64,000 bases of DNA, from assembly GCA_038257155.1 (NCBI GenBank), contig JBBSJP010000005.1, positions 112,743 to 176,742 on the forward strand, in the 5' to 3' direction. Positions within the stretch are counted from its first letter, which is position 1, and each line of letters begins with the position of its first letter. Origin of the DNA: JANJTY01 sp038257155 (GTDB taxonomy: Bacteria > Pseudomonadota > Gammaproteobacteria > Xanthomonadales > Xanthomonadaceae). This document shows positions 1 through 8,977 of this stretch, one piece after another. The notes under the pieces were generated by a model, which saw only the letters and a program-made list of their open reading frames with translations, made no database searches and was not told where the DNA came from. A program made the translations under genes and the position numbers.

Positions 1-375
1 ACCAGCGAGCTGTCCATCGCTGTGGCAGCAGCCCAGCCGCAACTCAAGGTCACGCTGGCCTGGGACGACCCTGCAGCCGCTTTGAATGTCGCAACGCAAC
101 TGGTCAACAATCTCGATCTCGAGCTGGTTGCGCCCGACGGTTCGACCGTTCATCTGCCCTGGGTGCTGAATCCCAATAGCCCGGCAACGGCAGCGACACG
201 CGGTGTGGACAGTCTCAACAACGTCGAGCAGGTGCTGGTCGAGAATCCTGCCGAGGGCAATTGGGTATTGAGGGTCAAGGGAACCGCTATTCCGACGTCG
301 CCGCAGAAGTTCTCGGTGGCAAGCTCTCATCCCATTCAATCGGACACGATCTTCAGGCATGGTTTTGAGGGGTGA
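1..375 (+). CDS. C-terminal part of a secreted S8 (subtilisin-like) peptidase, 5' truncated by window edge
   Basis: The frame is open from base 1 and the gene begins outside the window. The visible part resembles the C-terminal jelly-roll domain of KP-43-like subtilases: an LKVTLAWDDP strand, an LVNNLDLELVAPDG strand and a final GNWVLRVKG strand. That domain normally follows the catalytic domain and packs against it; none of the catalytic triad lies in the window. The protein ends in IFRHGFEG, a Gly-Phe-Glu tail seen in other secreted proteins here. A strong hairpin terminator lies about 120 bases downstream. Family assignment is by pattern; the enzyme's activity cannot be judged from this fragment. 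Confidence 0.75.
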   Translation, partial: TSELSIAVAAAQPQLKVTLAWDDPAAALNVATQLVNNLDLELVAPDGSTVHLPWVLNPNSPATAATRGVDSLNNVEQVLVENPAEGNWVLRVKGTAIPTSPQKFSVASSHPIQSDTIFRHGFEG

Positions 376-497
376 GTGCGTTGGCGGGCACGCGTGACGA
401 GGCTTCACGCGCCGGCGTCCGGACATGCTTCGCGCTGAGCTCAATGCCCAGCCAGGAGGCGATGTAGTCTCAGCGGGCCAGCCATACGGAGAACAGG

Positions 498-532
498 AGG
501 GCCAGTGAGACACGCTCACTGGCCCTTTCCTT
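498..532 (+). terminator. Rho-independent terminator after the S8 peptidase
   Basis: A perfect 12-bp stem (498-509 pairing with 515-526) with a 5-base loop ACACG is followed by a T-rich run (TTTCCTT). It lies about 120 bases after the peptidase stop and separates it from the copper operon. Confidence 0.8.
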
Positions 533-611
533 ATCGGGCCGTTGGCGCCCGTCACGGGGCATGCGCGCGGCAACGAACACGTCGGCCGTTGGAAGGTGGA
601 TCTTATCCACC

Positions 612-751
612 GTCGCCACGGCGCACGATGTTGCAACGGCGCATCAAAGTGCGCCCTCCGTCAGTTCGGCAGTTGTAGGGCAGATCTAGATCCGCCACCG
701 CCACGGTCGATGGTGTGGCAACGGCGCATCGAGATGCGCCCTCCGTCAGTT
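612..751. repeat. Two direct copies of a ~34-bp palindromic repeat, about 85 bp apart
   Basis: Copies at 633-666 and 718-751 differ at only about two positions. Each contains a small palindrome (GCGCATC-GA-GATGCGC in the second copy) followed by CCTCCGTCAGTT. The flanking bases are also partly similar, so the unit may be an 85-bp tandem duplication. A close relative (GGCGGATC-AA-GATCCGCC-CTCC) sits inside dnaE2 at 12365-12386. The rest of the gap 376-857 holds only the terminator and the MerR promoter; I see no gene in it. Confidence 0.7.
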
Positions 752-802
752 TGGGAGCACGACCACGGACTTTCGCGGATTTCAGTTAGTCGCAAATAAC
801 AC

Positions 803-834
803 TTGACTCTGGACCTAGGTCCAGACTGCAGACT
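803..834 (+). promoter_or_regulatory. MerR-family promoter and operator for the copper operon
   Basis: TTGACT (803-808) is a good -35 box. CAGACT (829-834) is a weak -10, giving a 20-bp spacer, longer than the usual 17 as in MerR-controlled promoters. The spacer holds an 18-bp perfect palindrome, TCTGGACCT/AGGTCCAGA (808-825), where the regulator would bind. The layout matches CueR/ZntR-type promoters that are untwisted on metal binding. The regulator's own start codon follows 23 bases later, implying autoregulation. Confidence 0.75.
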
Positions 835-857
835 GGCCTCCCATCAGGAGAACAGGC

Positions 858-1262
858 ATGTCAGCCATGAGCATTGGTCAACTCGCACAACAGGCCGGCG
901 TGGCCATCGATACGGTGCGCTATTACGAGCGCAACGCCCTGCTGACGCCGGCAGGGCGGCTGGCTTCCGGCTATCGCCGCTACGGCGCTTCCGAGCTGAA
1001 ACGCCTGCGCTTCATTCGTCGCGCGAAGGCCCTGGGCTTTTCGCTCGACGATATCCGCGTGCTGCTTGGCCTCAGTGAAGAGCGCGACATCGCACAGGTA
1101 AAGCGTGCCGCGCAGCGCAAGCTGGGCGACATCGAGCATCGCATTGCCGAACTCGAGCGCATCCGCGCCGGCCTCAACACGCTGATCGCGGCCTGCCCGG
1201 GGCACGGAAAAAGCGAGGCCTGCCCGATCCTCAACGCACTCACGCAGGAGGAATCTGCATGA
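858..1262 (+). CDS. MerR-family copper/heavy-metal-responsive regulator (CueR-like)
   Basis: 134 aa. An N-terminal winged helix-turn-helix (IGQLAQQAGVAIDTVRYYE, Y/R/Y pattern typical of MerR) is followed by a long dimerisation helix and a C-terminal metal loop with two cysteines, ACPGHGKSEACPI. Two Cys about nine residues apart in this loop is the CueR/HMRTR arrangement for Cu(I), Ag(I) or related soft metals; the loop is slightly longer than in E. coli CueR, so the exact metal is not certain. The start at 858 has AGGAG seven bases upstream; a second ATG at 867 is possible. Its stop overlaps the ATG of the ATPase gene (ATGA), so the two are translationally coupled. It probably controls the promoter at 803-834. 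Confidence 0.9.
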   Translation: MSAMSIGQLAQQAGVAIDTVRYYERNALLTPAGRLASGYRRYGASELKRLRFIRRAKALGFSLDDIRVLLGLSEERDIAQVKRAAQRKLGDIEHRIAELERIRAGLNTLIAACPGHGKSEACPILNALTQEESA

Positions 1263-3715
1263 ACACCGCACCCACACCCTCGTCGCATGCATGCTGTGCG
1301 GTCCCCGCACCGGCGGCCACCGCTCACGTGCATTCCCACGCACACGGGCATGGCGCCGCCAACGACGCGCATGCGTCCTGCAGCGCGCAGGCTTCAGATC
1401 ACAGCGGCCACGCCGCCGGCACACCGGGCGGCAAGACACCGGATGGCCTGCTTGATCCGGTCTGCGGCATGCGCGTCGCGCTGGATTCGCCGCACCAGGC
1501 CGAACACGCCGGCCAGGACTATCGATTCTGCTCGGCCGGCTGCCGCAGCAAGTTCGTGGCCGACCCGGACCGCTATCTGCATCCCGACACAGAGAAGGCC
1601 GCCGAGCCGGCGCCGGCTGGCGCGCAGTACACCTGCCCGATGCACCCGGAAATCGTGCAGGACACGCCGGGAACCTGCCCGATCTGCGGCATGGCCCTCG
1701 AGCCGATGATGCCCAGCCTCGATGACGGCGAGAACCCGGAGCTGATCGACTTCCGCCACCGTTTCTGGTGGACGCTGCCGCTGTCTGTCGCGGTGCTGGT
1801 GATTGCCATGGCAGGTAACCACCTCCCTGGGCTCACCGCTACCGCCCGCACCTGGCTGGAACTCGCGCTGTCCGCGCCCGTGGTGCTCTGGGCCGGCTGG
1901 CCGTTCTTCCAGCGCTGGGCGCAGTCGATCGCCAATCGCAGCCCGAACATGTGGACGCTGATCGGCACCGGCGTGGGCGCAGCATTTGCCTACAGCCTGG
2001 TGGGCACCTTCATGCCCGAGATATTCCCCGCCGCGTTCCGCGAGCACGGCCGCGTCGGCGTGTACTACGAGGCCGCCGCCATCATCGTCTCCCTGACCCT
2101 GCTCGGTCAGGTGCTGGAACTCAAGGCACGCTCGAGTACCTCGGCCGCGATCAAGTCCCTGCTCGGGCTGGCGCCGAAGACCGCCCGGCGCCTGCGCGAC
2201 GACGGCAGCGAAGAGGACATCCCGCTGACCCATGTGCACGTAGGTGACCGATTGCGCGTGCGTCCGGGCGAGAAAGTCCCGGTTGATGGCGAAGTGCTGG
2301 AAGGCCGTTCACCGGTCGACGAATCGATGCTGACCGGCGAACCGATTCCGGTCGAGAAGCTGCCCGGCGGCAAGGTGATCGGGGCGACCATCAACGGCAC
2401 CGGTAGCCTGGTGATTCGCGCTGATCGCGTTGGATCGGACACCGTGCTCGCGCAGATCGTGCAGCTGGTGGCGCAGGCGCAGCGCTCGCGCGCACCGATG
2501 CAGCGCCTGGCCGACAAGGTCAGCTTCTGGTTCGTACTGGCGGTTCTGGCGATCGCGTTGACCACGCTCCTGGTCTGGGGGCTGTTCGGACCGGATCCGT
2601 CCTGGACCTATGCGGTGGTCAACGCCGTCGCCGTGCTCATCATCGCCTGTCCCTGTGCCCTGGGCCTGGCTACGCCGATGTCGATCATGGTCGCCACCGG
2701 GCGCGCGGCGCAAAGTGGCGTGCTGTTCCGCGATGCTGAAGCCATTGAGCGCCTACGCACGGTGGATACCGTGATCGTCGACAAGACCGGCACCCTGACC
2801 GAAGGCAAGCCGGCCTTTCGCGAAATAGTGACGCTGGGAGCGTGGTCCGAAACTGAAGTGCTTCGGCTGGCTGCCAGCCTCGACCAGGGCAGCGAACACC
2901 CACTGGCCGATGCCATCGTGGCCGAAGCCCGGCGGCGCGAATTGAATCTGGAATCCGCTGATTCGTTCGAGTCGGTGACCGGCATCGGCGTGCGCGGACA
3001 GGTCGGTTCGCATGCGCTGGTCCTGGGCAACACCGCCTTGATGGAAGAGATCGGCGTTGCCACGCGCGATGTCCACGAGGCCGCCGAGCGCCTGCGCGCC
3101 GACGGTGCCAGCGTGATGTTCCTGGCTGTCGATGGTGCCCTGGCGGGTCTGGTGGCCGTCGCCGATCCGATCAAGAAGAGCTCGCAGGAAGCGATCACGG
3201 CGCTACATGCCGCCGGCCTGCGTATCGTCATGGCCACCGGCGATGGTCGCACCACGGCCGAAGCGGTCGCGCGCCAGTTGGGTATCGATGAGGTGCACGG
3301 CGAAGTTCGCCCGCAGGACAAGGCGGCCCTGGTCACCAAGCTGCAGGCAGAGGGCCGTCGCGTGGCGATGGCTGGCGACGGCATCAACGACGCGCCCGCG
3401 CTTGCCGCCGCCGACGTCGGCATCGCCATGGGAACGGGCACCGACGTGGCCATGTCGAGCGCGCAGATCACCCTGGTGAAGGGCGACCTGCGCGGCATCC
3501 TGCGCGCCTTGCAGATCTCGCAGTCCACCGTGCGCAACATGCGCCAGAACCTCACCTTCGCCTTCGCCTACAACGCCTTGGGCGTGCCGATTGCTGCCGG
3601 GGTGCTTTATCCGGTTTTTGGCTTGTTGCTGAGCCCAATGATCGCGGCGCTGGCGATGAGCCTGTCGTCGGTTTCAGTTGTGGCCAATGCGTTGCGGCTG
3701 CGAGGGGGGAAGTAA
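1259..3715 (+). CDS. copA: Cu(I)-exporting P1B-type ATPase
   Basis: 818 aa. This inner-membrane pump expels Cu+/Ag+ from the cytoplasm using ATP. Order of parts: a His-rich N-terminus (about 1-60), a YHS domain (LDPVCGMRV, about 65-107), a CxxH/CPICGM heavy-metal-binding motif (about 122-150), then the P-type core with CPC (464-466) in the ion path, DKTGT with phospho-acceptor D508, the P1B-specific His-Pro at H547-P548, and GDGIND at 706-711. All catalytic elements are present. It lacks classical GMxCxxC HMA domains; YHS plus the CPICGM motif replace them, a known subclass. The gene overlaps the MerR gene by 4 bases and is followed by the TolC-family gene after 121 bases. Confidence 0.95.
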   Translation: MNTAPTPSSHACCAVPAPAATAHVHSHAHGHGAANDAHASCSAQASDHSGHAAGTPGGKTPDGLLDPVCGMRVALDSPHQAEHAGQDYRFCSAGCRSKFVADPDRYLHPDTEKAAEPAPAGAQYTCPMHPEIVQDTPGTCPICGMALEPMMPSLDDGENPELIDFRHRFWWTLPLSVAVLVIAMAGNHLPGLTATARTWLELALSAPVVLWAGWPFFQRWAQSIANRSPNMWTLIGTGVGAAFAYSLVGTFMPEIFPAAFREHGRVGVYYEAAAIIVSLTLLGQVLELKARSSTSAAIKSLLGLAPKTARRLRDDGSEEDIPLTHVHVGDRLRVRPGEKVPVDGEVLEGRSPVDESMLTGEPIPVEKLPGGKVIGATINGTGSLVIRADRVGSDTVLAQIVQLVAQAQRSRAPMQRLADKVSFWFVLAVLAIALTTLLVWGLFGPDPSWTYAVVNAVAVLIIACPCALGLATPMSIMVATGRAAQSGVLFRDAEAIERLRTVDTVIVDKTGTLTEGKPAFREIVTLGAWSETEVLRLAASLDQGSEHPLADAIVAEARRRELNLESADSFESVTGIGVRGQVGSHALVLGNTALMEEIGVATRDVHEAAERLRADGASVMFLAVDGALAGLVAVADPIKKSSQEAITALHAAGLRIVMATGDGRTTAEAVARQLGIDEVHGEVRPQDKAALVTKLQAEGRRVAMAGDGINDAPALAAADVGIAMGTGTDVAMSSAQITLVKGDLRGILRALQISQSTVRNMRQNLTFAFAYNALGVPIAAGVLYPVFGLLLSPMIAALAMSLSSVSVVANALRLRGGK

Positions 3716-3790
3716 GCGGCCCATGAATGCGACGTTTGTTGGCCTGTGCTGCTAGGCGGGCGCCACTGCCCGCGTGCATGCTTGTCACTA

Positions 3791-3815
3791 CGCGCGCGAA
3801 TGACTCTCGCGCGCG
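3791..3815. other. GC-rich hairpin between copA and the TolC-family gene
   Basis: A 9-bp perfect inverted repeat (CGCGCGCGA 3791-3799, TCGCGCGCG 3807-3815) with a 7-base loop lies about 20 bases before the TolC-family start. There is no T-run, so it is not a classical terminator; it could tune expression within the operon or stabilise the mRNA. The function is a guess. Confidence 0.4.
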
Positions 3816-3836
3816 CCGCCCCCAAAGGATGTAACC

Positions 3837-5558
3837 ATGGCTGCACTGTTTCGCTCTATCGCAACGTCGTTGGTGGTGTTGGCATTGGCGGCCTGCGCGG
3901 GCTTGCCGCGTGAGCGCGGCTATGCTGAAACCCGTGAGCTGATCGCCGGCCAGCGCGCCATGCCGGCTGATTGGTCTGCTCCGCAGGCGGGCGCGCCCGA
4001 ACTTCCCAACGAGCCGCTTGGGGTGGAGGACGCCGTGCAGTTGGCGTTCTTCCACAACCCGCGCATGCGGGAAAATTACGCGCGCCTGGGCCTTGGTCGG
4101 GCGGATCTGGAGGACGCACGGCGGCTGGCCAATCCCACCTTCGGTTACGGGCGCCTGTCGCCTGGCCACGGTGCCGGCACGCAGATTACCCGCAGCCTTT
4201 CGCTCGGCCTGACTGATCTGCTGCTCTTGCCGGTTCGCAAGCGATTCGCGCAAGCCGAGCTGGATCGCTTGCAGCATGCCGTCGCCGATGCGGTGCTCGA
4301 ACTCGCAACGGAAGTCGAAGTAGCCTGGTTTGAGGCGGTCGGTGCTCAGCAGATTGCCGCGATGCGCGATCTGGTCGCCCGCGCTGCCGAGCAGTCGGCC
4401 GAACTGGCCCAGCGGTTCTTCGACGCGGGCAACATCAATCGGCTGCAGCTGGAACAGGAACGCGCCGCCGCATCACAGGCCAGGATCGACGCCTTGACCG
4501 CCGGGGTTAATGCACTGCGCGCACGCCATGCCCTGGCCAGTCTGATGGGCTTGCCGGCGAATGCGGATTGGAAGACTCAAACGCAGATGCCGTCGCCGCG
4601 CCCGATCGCCTATGACGCCGACGCCCTGGTGCCACTGGCGCTTGAATCGCGGCTCGACCTTGCCGCGGCGCAGCGCGCGGTCGGATTGCGCGAGGACGCA
4701 CTGGGCGTCAGCCGACGCTGGCGCTGGCTGGGCGGCGTGGAAGTCGGATACGAGCGCGAGCACGAACTCGACGGGGGCCGCATGCAGGGTCCCTCGATCG
4801 CGCTGGAATTGCCGATTTTCAATCAGGGCCAGGGTGGCGTCGCGCGCGCCGCCGCCGAGCTGATGCAGGCTCGCGCCGAGCTCGATGCCACGCTGCTGGC
4901 GGTGCAGAACGATGCCCGCCTCGGCCTGGACGCACTGCAGGTCGCGCACACCATTGCCGAACGCCATCGCACCGAGCTGGTGCCGCGCCGCGAAGCCATC
5001 GTCGAACGCACCCAGGAACGGGTGAACTTCATGCTGGTCGGCGTATTCGAGCTGCTGCTGGCCAAGCAGGAGGAGTACGACGCCTACCAGGCTTACCTGG
5101 AATCGGTGCGCGACTACTGGGTGGTGCGCGCCGAGCTGCGCGGCGCGGTGGGTGGCCGCCTGCCCGACGACGATGCCACAGCGGAACCCAGCATCGGGGT
5201 GGAGGCGATCCTTCCGGGGACCGGTCAGGGCGAGATGGATCACAGCAAGATGAACCGCGGCGAGATGGACCACAGCAAGATGGACCATGGCGAGATGGAT
5301 CACGGCGAGATGGACCACAGCAAGATGGACCACGGCGGGCAGGACGACAGCGCAAGCGACCCCCATGCCGGCCATCGCATGAGCGAACCGGCGCCGGTGG
5401 TTGATCCACACGCTGGCCACGGCAAACCCGCTCCAGCAGCAAAGCCCGATCCGCATGCCGGGCATCGAATTCCGGCGCACGACAAGAAGAAAGGCAACGA
5501 GGACTCCGAGGATGACGACTCGGATGCCCACAAACATGACCACGGAGACACGCCATGA
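3837..5558 (+). CDS. TolC-family outer-membrane copper efflux lipoprotein with C-terminal Met/His-rich tail
   Basis: 573 aa. A lipoprotein signal with lipobox LAAC puts the modified cysteine at C20. The middle part is a TolC/OEP-type fold: long amphipathic helices with Glu/Gln/Ala-rich heptads, PNEPLGVEDAVQLAF near the start, and a second repeat after about residue 260. From about residue 463 the protein turns into a metal-ligand tail: repeated MDHSKMDHGEMDH units, then three DPHAGH units, then a D/H-rich end. OEP proteins normally stop before such a tail, whereas Met/His stretches of this style are typical of CopB/PcoB. No RND pump or membrane-fusion partner is encoded nearby. Start chosen at 3837 with AAGGAT upstream. 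The stop overlaps the next gene's ATG. Confidence 0.85.
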   Translation: MAALFRSIATSLVVLALAACAGLPRERGYAETRELIAGQRAMPADWSAPQAGAPELPNEPLGVEDAVQLAFFHNPRMRENYARLGLGRADLEDARRLANPTFGYGRLSPGHGAGTQITRSLSLGLTDLLLLPVRKRFAQAELDRLQHAVADAVLELATEVEVAWFEAVGAQQIAAMRDLVARAAEQSAELAQRFFDAGNINRLQLEQERAAASQARIDALTAGVNALRARHALASLMGLPANADWKTQTQMPSPRPIAYDADALVPLALESRLDLAAAQRAVGLREDALGVSRRWRWLGGVEVGYEREHELDGGRMQGPSIALELPIFNQGQGGVARAAAELMQARAELDATLLAVQNDARLGLDALQVAHTIAERHRTELVPRREAIVERTQERVNFMLVGVFELLLAKQEEYDAYQAYLESVRDYWVVRAELRGAVGGRLPDDDATAEPSIGVEAILPGTGQGEMDHSKMNRGEMDHSKMDHGEMDHGEMDHSKMDHGGQDDSASDPHAGHRMSEPAPVVDPHAGHGKPAPAAKPDPHAGHRIPAHDKKKGNEDSEDDDSDAHKHDHGDTP

Positions 5559-6961
5559 ACCCTTCCCGTCGCCAGTGGTTTCGCTTCGCGGGCCTGGGCG
5601 CGCTCACGCCGCTTGCGCTTCTTGCCCAGCGGGCATTTGCCCAGGCCCACGCCGGACACGCGGCCCCGGTCGAGGAGGATGAACCTTCCGCGCCCGCGTC
5701 AACGCACAGGCAGCATGGATCATTCCGACCGGTGCGCACCCTCAACGGCTGGACCCTGCCGCATCGCATGGTCGATGGGGTCAAAGAGTTTCATCTTGTG
5801 GCCGAAGAGATCGAACACGAATTCGCGCCGGGCACGCGCGCCAAGTGCTGGGGATACAACGGCTCGACGCCGGGCCCCACGATCGAAGCGGTTGAAGGCG
5901 ACCGGGTGCGGATCTACGTGACCAATCGGCTTCCCGAACACACCAGCGTGCACTGGCACGGCATCCTGCTGCCCAGCGGCATGGATGGCGTGGGTGGCCT
6001 GTCGCAACCGCATATCCAGCCCGGCGAGACCTACGTCTACGAGTTCACCCTGCGACAGCACGGCACCCACATGTACCACCCGCACGCCGACGAAATGGTG
6101 CAGATGGCGGTGGGCATGATGGGCATGTTCATCATCCACCCCAGGGACGGCGAGCCCGACCCGGTCGACCGCGACTACGCCATCCTGCTGCACAACTGGG
6201 CCCTGCATCCTGGAACCTACCGTCCTGATCCGTCGGTGATGGTCGATTTCGACCTCTGGACGATGAACAGCAAGGTGTTTCCGGCCATCGATACCCTGGT
6301 CGCCAGCAGCGGTGAGCGCGTGCGGGTTCGGATCGGCAATCTCTCGATGTGGAACCACCCGATCCACATGCACGGCGTGCAGTTCATCGTCACGGGCTCG
6401 GACGGCGGTCGCTGGCCGAAGCGCCTCTGGCGGCCCGAGGTGACGGAGATCATCGGCGTCGGCCAGACCCGCGATCTCGAGTTCATCGCGGTGCCGGGCG
6501 ACTGGGCTTTCCACTGCCACATGTCGCATCACACGATGAACGCGATGGGCCACGAGATTCCCAATACCATCGGCGTGGATCAATCCGGCGTCGAGGCCGA
6601 GATCCGCAAGCTGCTGCCGGGTTACATGGCGATGGGCGAGGGCGGGATGGCCGAGCACCAGGAGCACACCGATTCGGGCCACATGACGGGCCCGGAAAAC
6701 ACCCTGCCGATGATGATGGGCAAGGGCCCGTTCGGGAATCTCGAGATGGGCGGCATGTTCACCGTGATCAAGGTGCGCGATGACCTGGCCGCCGACGACT
6801 ACCGCGATCCGGGCTGGTACCCGAATCCTAAAGGCACGGTCGCGCATCGGGTCAGCGCCGATCCAGACTTTGGCGCACCGACGCGGCGCGATCCTCCGCC
6901 CGGACCTCCTGCAGAACTCAAGGCCAAGCCGGTCGACCACTCGACGATGAAACACGGCTGA
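5555..6961 (+). CDS. Periplasmic multicopper oxidase, CopA/CueO-type
   Basis: 468 aa. It probably oxidises Cu(I) to less toxic Cu(II) in the periplasm. A twin-arginine-like signal (SRRQWFRFAG) precedes ALLAQRAFA. All four copper motifs are visible: HWHG, the His cluster HMYHPH, HPIHMHG, and HCHMSHHTMNAM, which supplies the type-1 His/Cys and the axial Met. A Met-rich stretch occurs between the third motif and the end, and the C-terminus (DHSTMKHG) again carries His/Met. It overlaps the TolC-family gene by 4 bases (ATGA) and is the last gene of the copper operon. It is shorter than Pseudomonas CopA (about 600 aa), fitting the compact oxidase subgroup. Confidence 0.9.
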   Translation: MNPSRRQWFRFAGLGALTPLALLAQRAFAQAHAGHAAPVEEDEPSAPASTHRQHGSFRPVRTLNGWTLPHRMVDGVKEFHLVAEEIEHEFAPGTRAKCWGYNGSTPGPTIEAVEGDRVRIYVTNRLPEHTSVHWHGILLPSGMDGVGGLSQPHIQPGETYVYEFTLRQHGTHMYHPHADEMVQMAVGMMGMFIIHPRDGEPDPVDRDYAILLHNWALHPGTYRPDPSVMVDFDLWTMNSKVFPAIDTLVASSGERVRVRIGNLSMWNHPIHMHGVQFIVTGSDGGRWPKRLWRPEVTEIIGVGQTRDLEFIAVPGDWAFHCHMSHHTMNAMGHEIPNTIGVDQSGVEAEIRKLLPGYMAMGEGGMAEHQEHTDSGHMTGPENTLPMMMGKGPFGNLEMGGMFTVIKVRDDLAADDYRDPGWYPNPKGTVAHRVSADPDFGAPTRRDPPPGPPAELKAKPVDHSTMKHG

Positions 6962-7190
6962 GGCCGAGAGTAGGCGATTGAATGCGTCCGGCGAGTGGGG
7001 CGGTCTGCGCGTCGTCTACGATTTGAGCAACCCGGCGAGGCACCAGTGCGCCGGCAACCGGTTTTGGCGTTGATGCCAGTTTCCTGTAAATGAACTCAGG
7101 CACGAATCTGCCGGACAACGTGGGCTGGCGAACAGACCCCGACCAGCCGCTGCGCCAGTCTGGCCTCGCCACCATCGCGAGGAGAATTGC

Positions 7191-7583
7191 ATGAGTCAGC
7201 ACAACAAGAATCACATGGGTCCGGGTCCGGCGCTGATGAGCGCGGGTTCGCTTAGTAGCAATGACGTTTACAATCCGAAAGGCGAGGAATTGGGCAGCGT
7301 GAAGGACTTCATGCTGGACACGCACAACGGACGCGTCAGCTACGCGGTACTGTCCTATGGCGGATTTCTGAGCATCGGCGAGAAATTGTTCGCGGTGCCT
7401 TGGGATGCGCTCAAGCTTGACACCGTCAACAAGCGCTTCGTGCTGGATGTCAACAAGGAGCGACTCGAGAGCGCGCCCGGCTTCGACAAGGATCAGTGGC
7501 CCAACATGGCCGACGAAACCTGGGCGAAGGACATCCATTCCTACTACGGCACCAAGCCCTACGTGACCGAGATGCGTACCTGA
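7191..7583 (+). CDS. PRC-barrel domain protein
   Basis: 130 aa, soluble, no signal peptide. The centre (NPKGEELGSVKDFMLDTHNG, then VSYAVLSYGGFLSIGEKLFAVPW) is a PRC-barrel, a small beta-barrel found in photosynthetic reaction-centre subunit H, the RNA-processing protein RimM and many stress-related bacterial proteins. The C-terminus is charged and Trp/Tyr-rich (about 95-130). A strong ribosome binding site (GAGGAG) precedes ATG 7191. The 229-base gap upstream suggests its own promoter. The molecular role is unknown; related stand-alone PRC-barrel proteins are often induced by stress. Confidence 0.85.
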   Translation: MSQHNKNHMGPGPALMSAGSLSSNDVYNPKGEELGSVKDFMLDTHNGRVSYAVLSYGGFLSIGEKLFAVPWDALKLDTVNKRFVLDVNKERLESAPGFDKDQWPNMADETWAKDIHSYYGTKPYVTEMRT

Positions 7584-7634
7584 CCCCATGCGTGAAGCGG
7601 TCGCCGCGGCAGCTTCCGCGGTGACCGCGACGGG

Positions 7635-8906
7635 ATGGGCTATCGTGTGCCCATGACACGCAGTCCTGAGCGTAGTTTCGCAAAATCGGTGGCGGTGATT
7701 GGGACCGGTATCGCCGGTCTGAGTGCAGCGCACGGCTGCCGCATGGCAGGCTTTCGAGTCTCCCTGTTTGAAGCGCAGCCAGCCATCGGCATGGACGCGC
7801 ATACACTGCATATCGACGGCGGCCGGATCGATGTGCCGCTGAGGATCATGGATCAGCACACCTGGCGCAGCACCTTGATGCTGGCCAGGCGGGTCAAGGT
7901 GGACACCTTCGCCGTCGCGGTGGACACCTCCTGCAGTTGGTTGGATCGCAGCACCTGGTTTCGCAACAGCCGGATGCCGATCACTGGTTGGCCGGTGCCT
8001 GGTTCCCTGCGCTATCTCACGCCAAGGGCGGTCCGGCTTGGCCTGGGCATGGCCTGGTTGGGTCTTCTGACGCGGCGTTTGCAGTCGAGCCGCTCCAGAC
8101 TGAGCCTGGGCGAAGCCTTGCGGGGGGAGTCCGTCGATCCACTGTTCTGGCGCGGCATGATCCTGCCGATCCTGCTGACCATCTGTACTTGCGACGAAGA
8201 GCACCTGTTGGCCTGGCCGGCCGCAGAGCTGCTGACCTTACTGCAAGGAATCCTGCATAGCGGGCAGTCGTTGCGGCTGTGTGGCGGCACCGCTGCACTG
8301 GCACAGGCGCTGGCGCGCGACACGACCCAGCACCTTGGTAGCCGGGTTGCGGAAGTCCGCCAGGGCAAGGCTGGAATGACCGTGCGCAATGCATGCGGTG
8401 ACGGAGGCCGCTTCGACGCAGTAATCGTCGCCACCCAGGCCAATCAGCTGGATTTCCTCGACCCTGCGCAGTTCGGTGCCGAGCGGCAGCTGCTGCAGGG
8501 CATTCCCTATGCTCGTGGCGAACTGGTTGTGCATCGCGACGATCGCTTCATGCCGCGCCATCGGCGCGACTGGGCGGCGCTCAACTTCCAGATGGATCCT
8601 GGCCTGCAGGAATCGACGTTCACGGTCTGGGTCAACGCGGTGGAGCCCAGCCTTGCGGACCATCCGCCCGTGTTCCAGACCTGGAACCCAGGCTTCGAGC
8701 CGAAAGCCGACGCACTGCTGGCGCGATTGCCGATGCAGCGCGCCGTGGTCAATGGTGGCACCCGCGGGATTCTCAAAGCGCTGCGCGCCCTGCATGCCCA
8801 GCCTGGTCGACGGCTGTTCTATTGCGGCTCGTGGGCACATGCGGGCGTGCCCTTGCTGGAGTCTGCGGTGCGCTCGGCGCAGGCGGTGGTGAGGAGGCTG
8901 AAGTAG
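7635..8906 (+). CDS. FAD-dependent amine-oxidase/desaturase-like flavoprotein
   Basis: 423 aa. The N-terminal dinucleotide-binding motif VAVIGTGIAGLSAAHGC (GxGxxG) and the following acidic end of strand two (SLFEAQ) indicate FAD binding. A late YCGSWAHAGVPLLESAVRSA segment is the C-terminal FAD contact of the amine-oxidase superfamily (protoporphyrinogen oxidase, phytoene desaturase and 'predicted NAD/FAD-binding protein' types). The substrate cannot be told. The ATG at 7653 (MTRSPERS) is an equally good start and neither has a clear ribosome site. Proteins of this type often adjoin cyclopropane-fatty-acid or photolyase genes, but none is present here. Confidence 0.8.
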   Translation: MGYRVPMTRSPERSFAKSVAVIGTGIAGLSAAHGCRMAGFRVSLFEAQPAIGMDAHTLHIDGGRIDVPLRIMDQHTWRSTLMLARRVKVDTFAVAVDTSCSWLDRSTWFRNSRMPITGWPVPGSLRYLTPRAVRLGLGMAWLGLLTRRLQSSRSRLSLGEALRGESVDPLFWRGMILPILLTICTCDEEHLLAWPAAELLTLLQGILHSGQSLRLCGGTAALAQALARDTTQHLGSRVAEVRQGKAGMTVRNACGDGGRFDAVIVATQANQLDFLDPAQFGAERQLLQGIPYARGELVVHRDDRFMPRHRRDWAALNFQMDPGLQESTFTVWVNAVEPSLADHPPVFQTWNPGFEPKADALLARLPMQRAVVNGGTRGILKALRALHAQPGRRLFYCGSWAHAGVPLLESAVRSAQAVVRRLK

Positions 8907-8977
8907 AACGGCTTCTTGTCTCTTGCTTAGCCATGTGGCTCAGCCATGCTTGCGAGCGTGGCTCGCGACGCCCTCGT

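Noticed and set aside
542..799. 85-aa open frame between the terminator and the MerR promoter
   Set aside because: It is made of the tandem repeats; no ribosome site, no domain.
5228..5340. Short direct repeats as possible CRISPR
   Set aside because: They encode the MDHxKMDH tail in frame and are contiguous.
4473..5543. 356-aa minus-strand frame over the TolC-family gene
   Set aside because: Val/His-rich mirror of the Met/His repeat; no ribosome site or domain.
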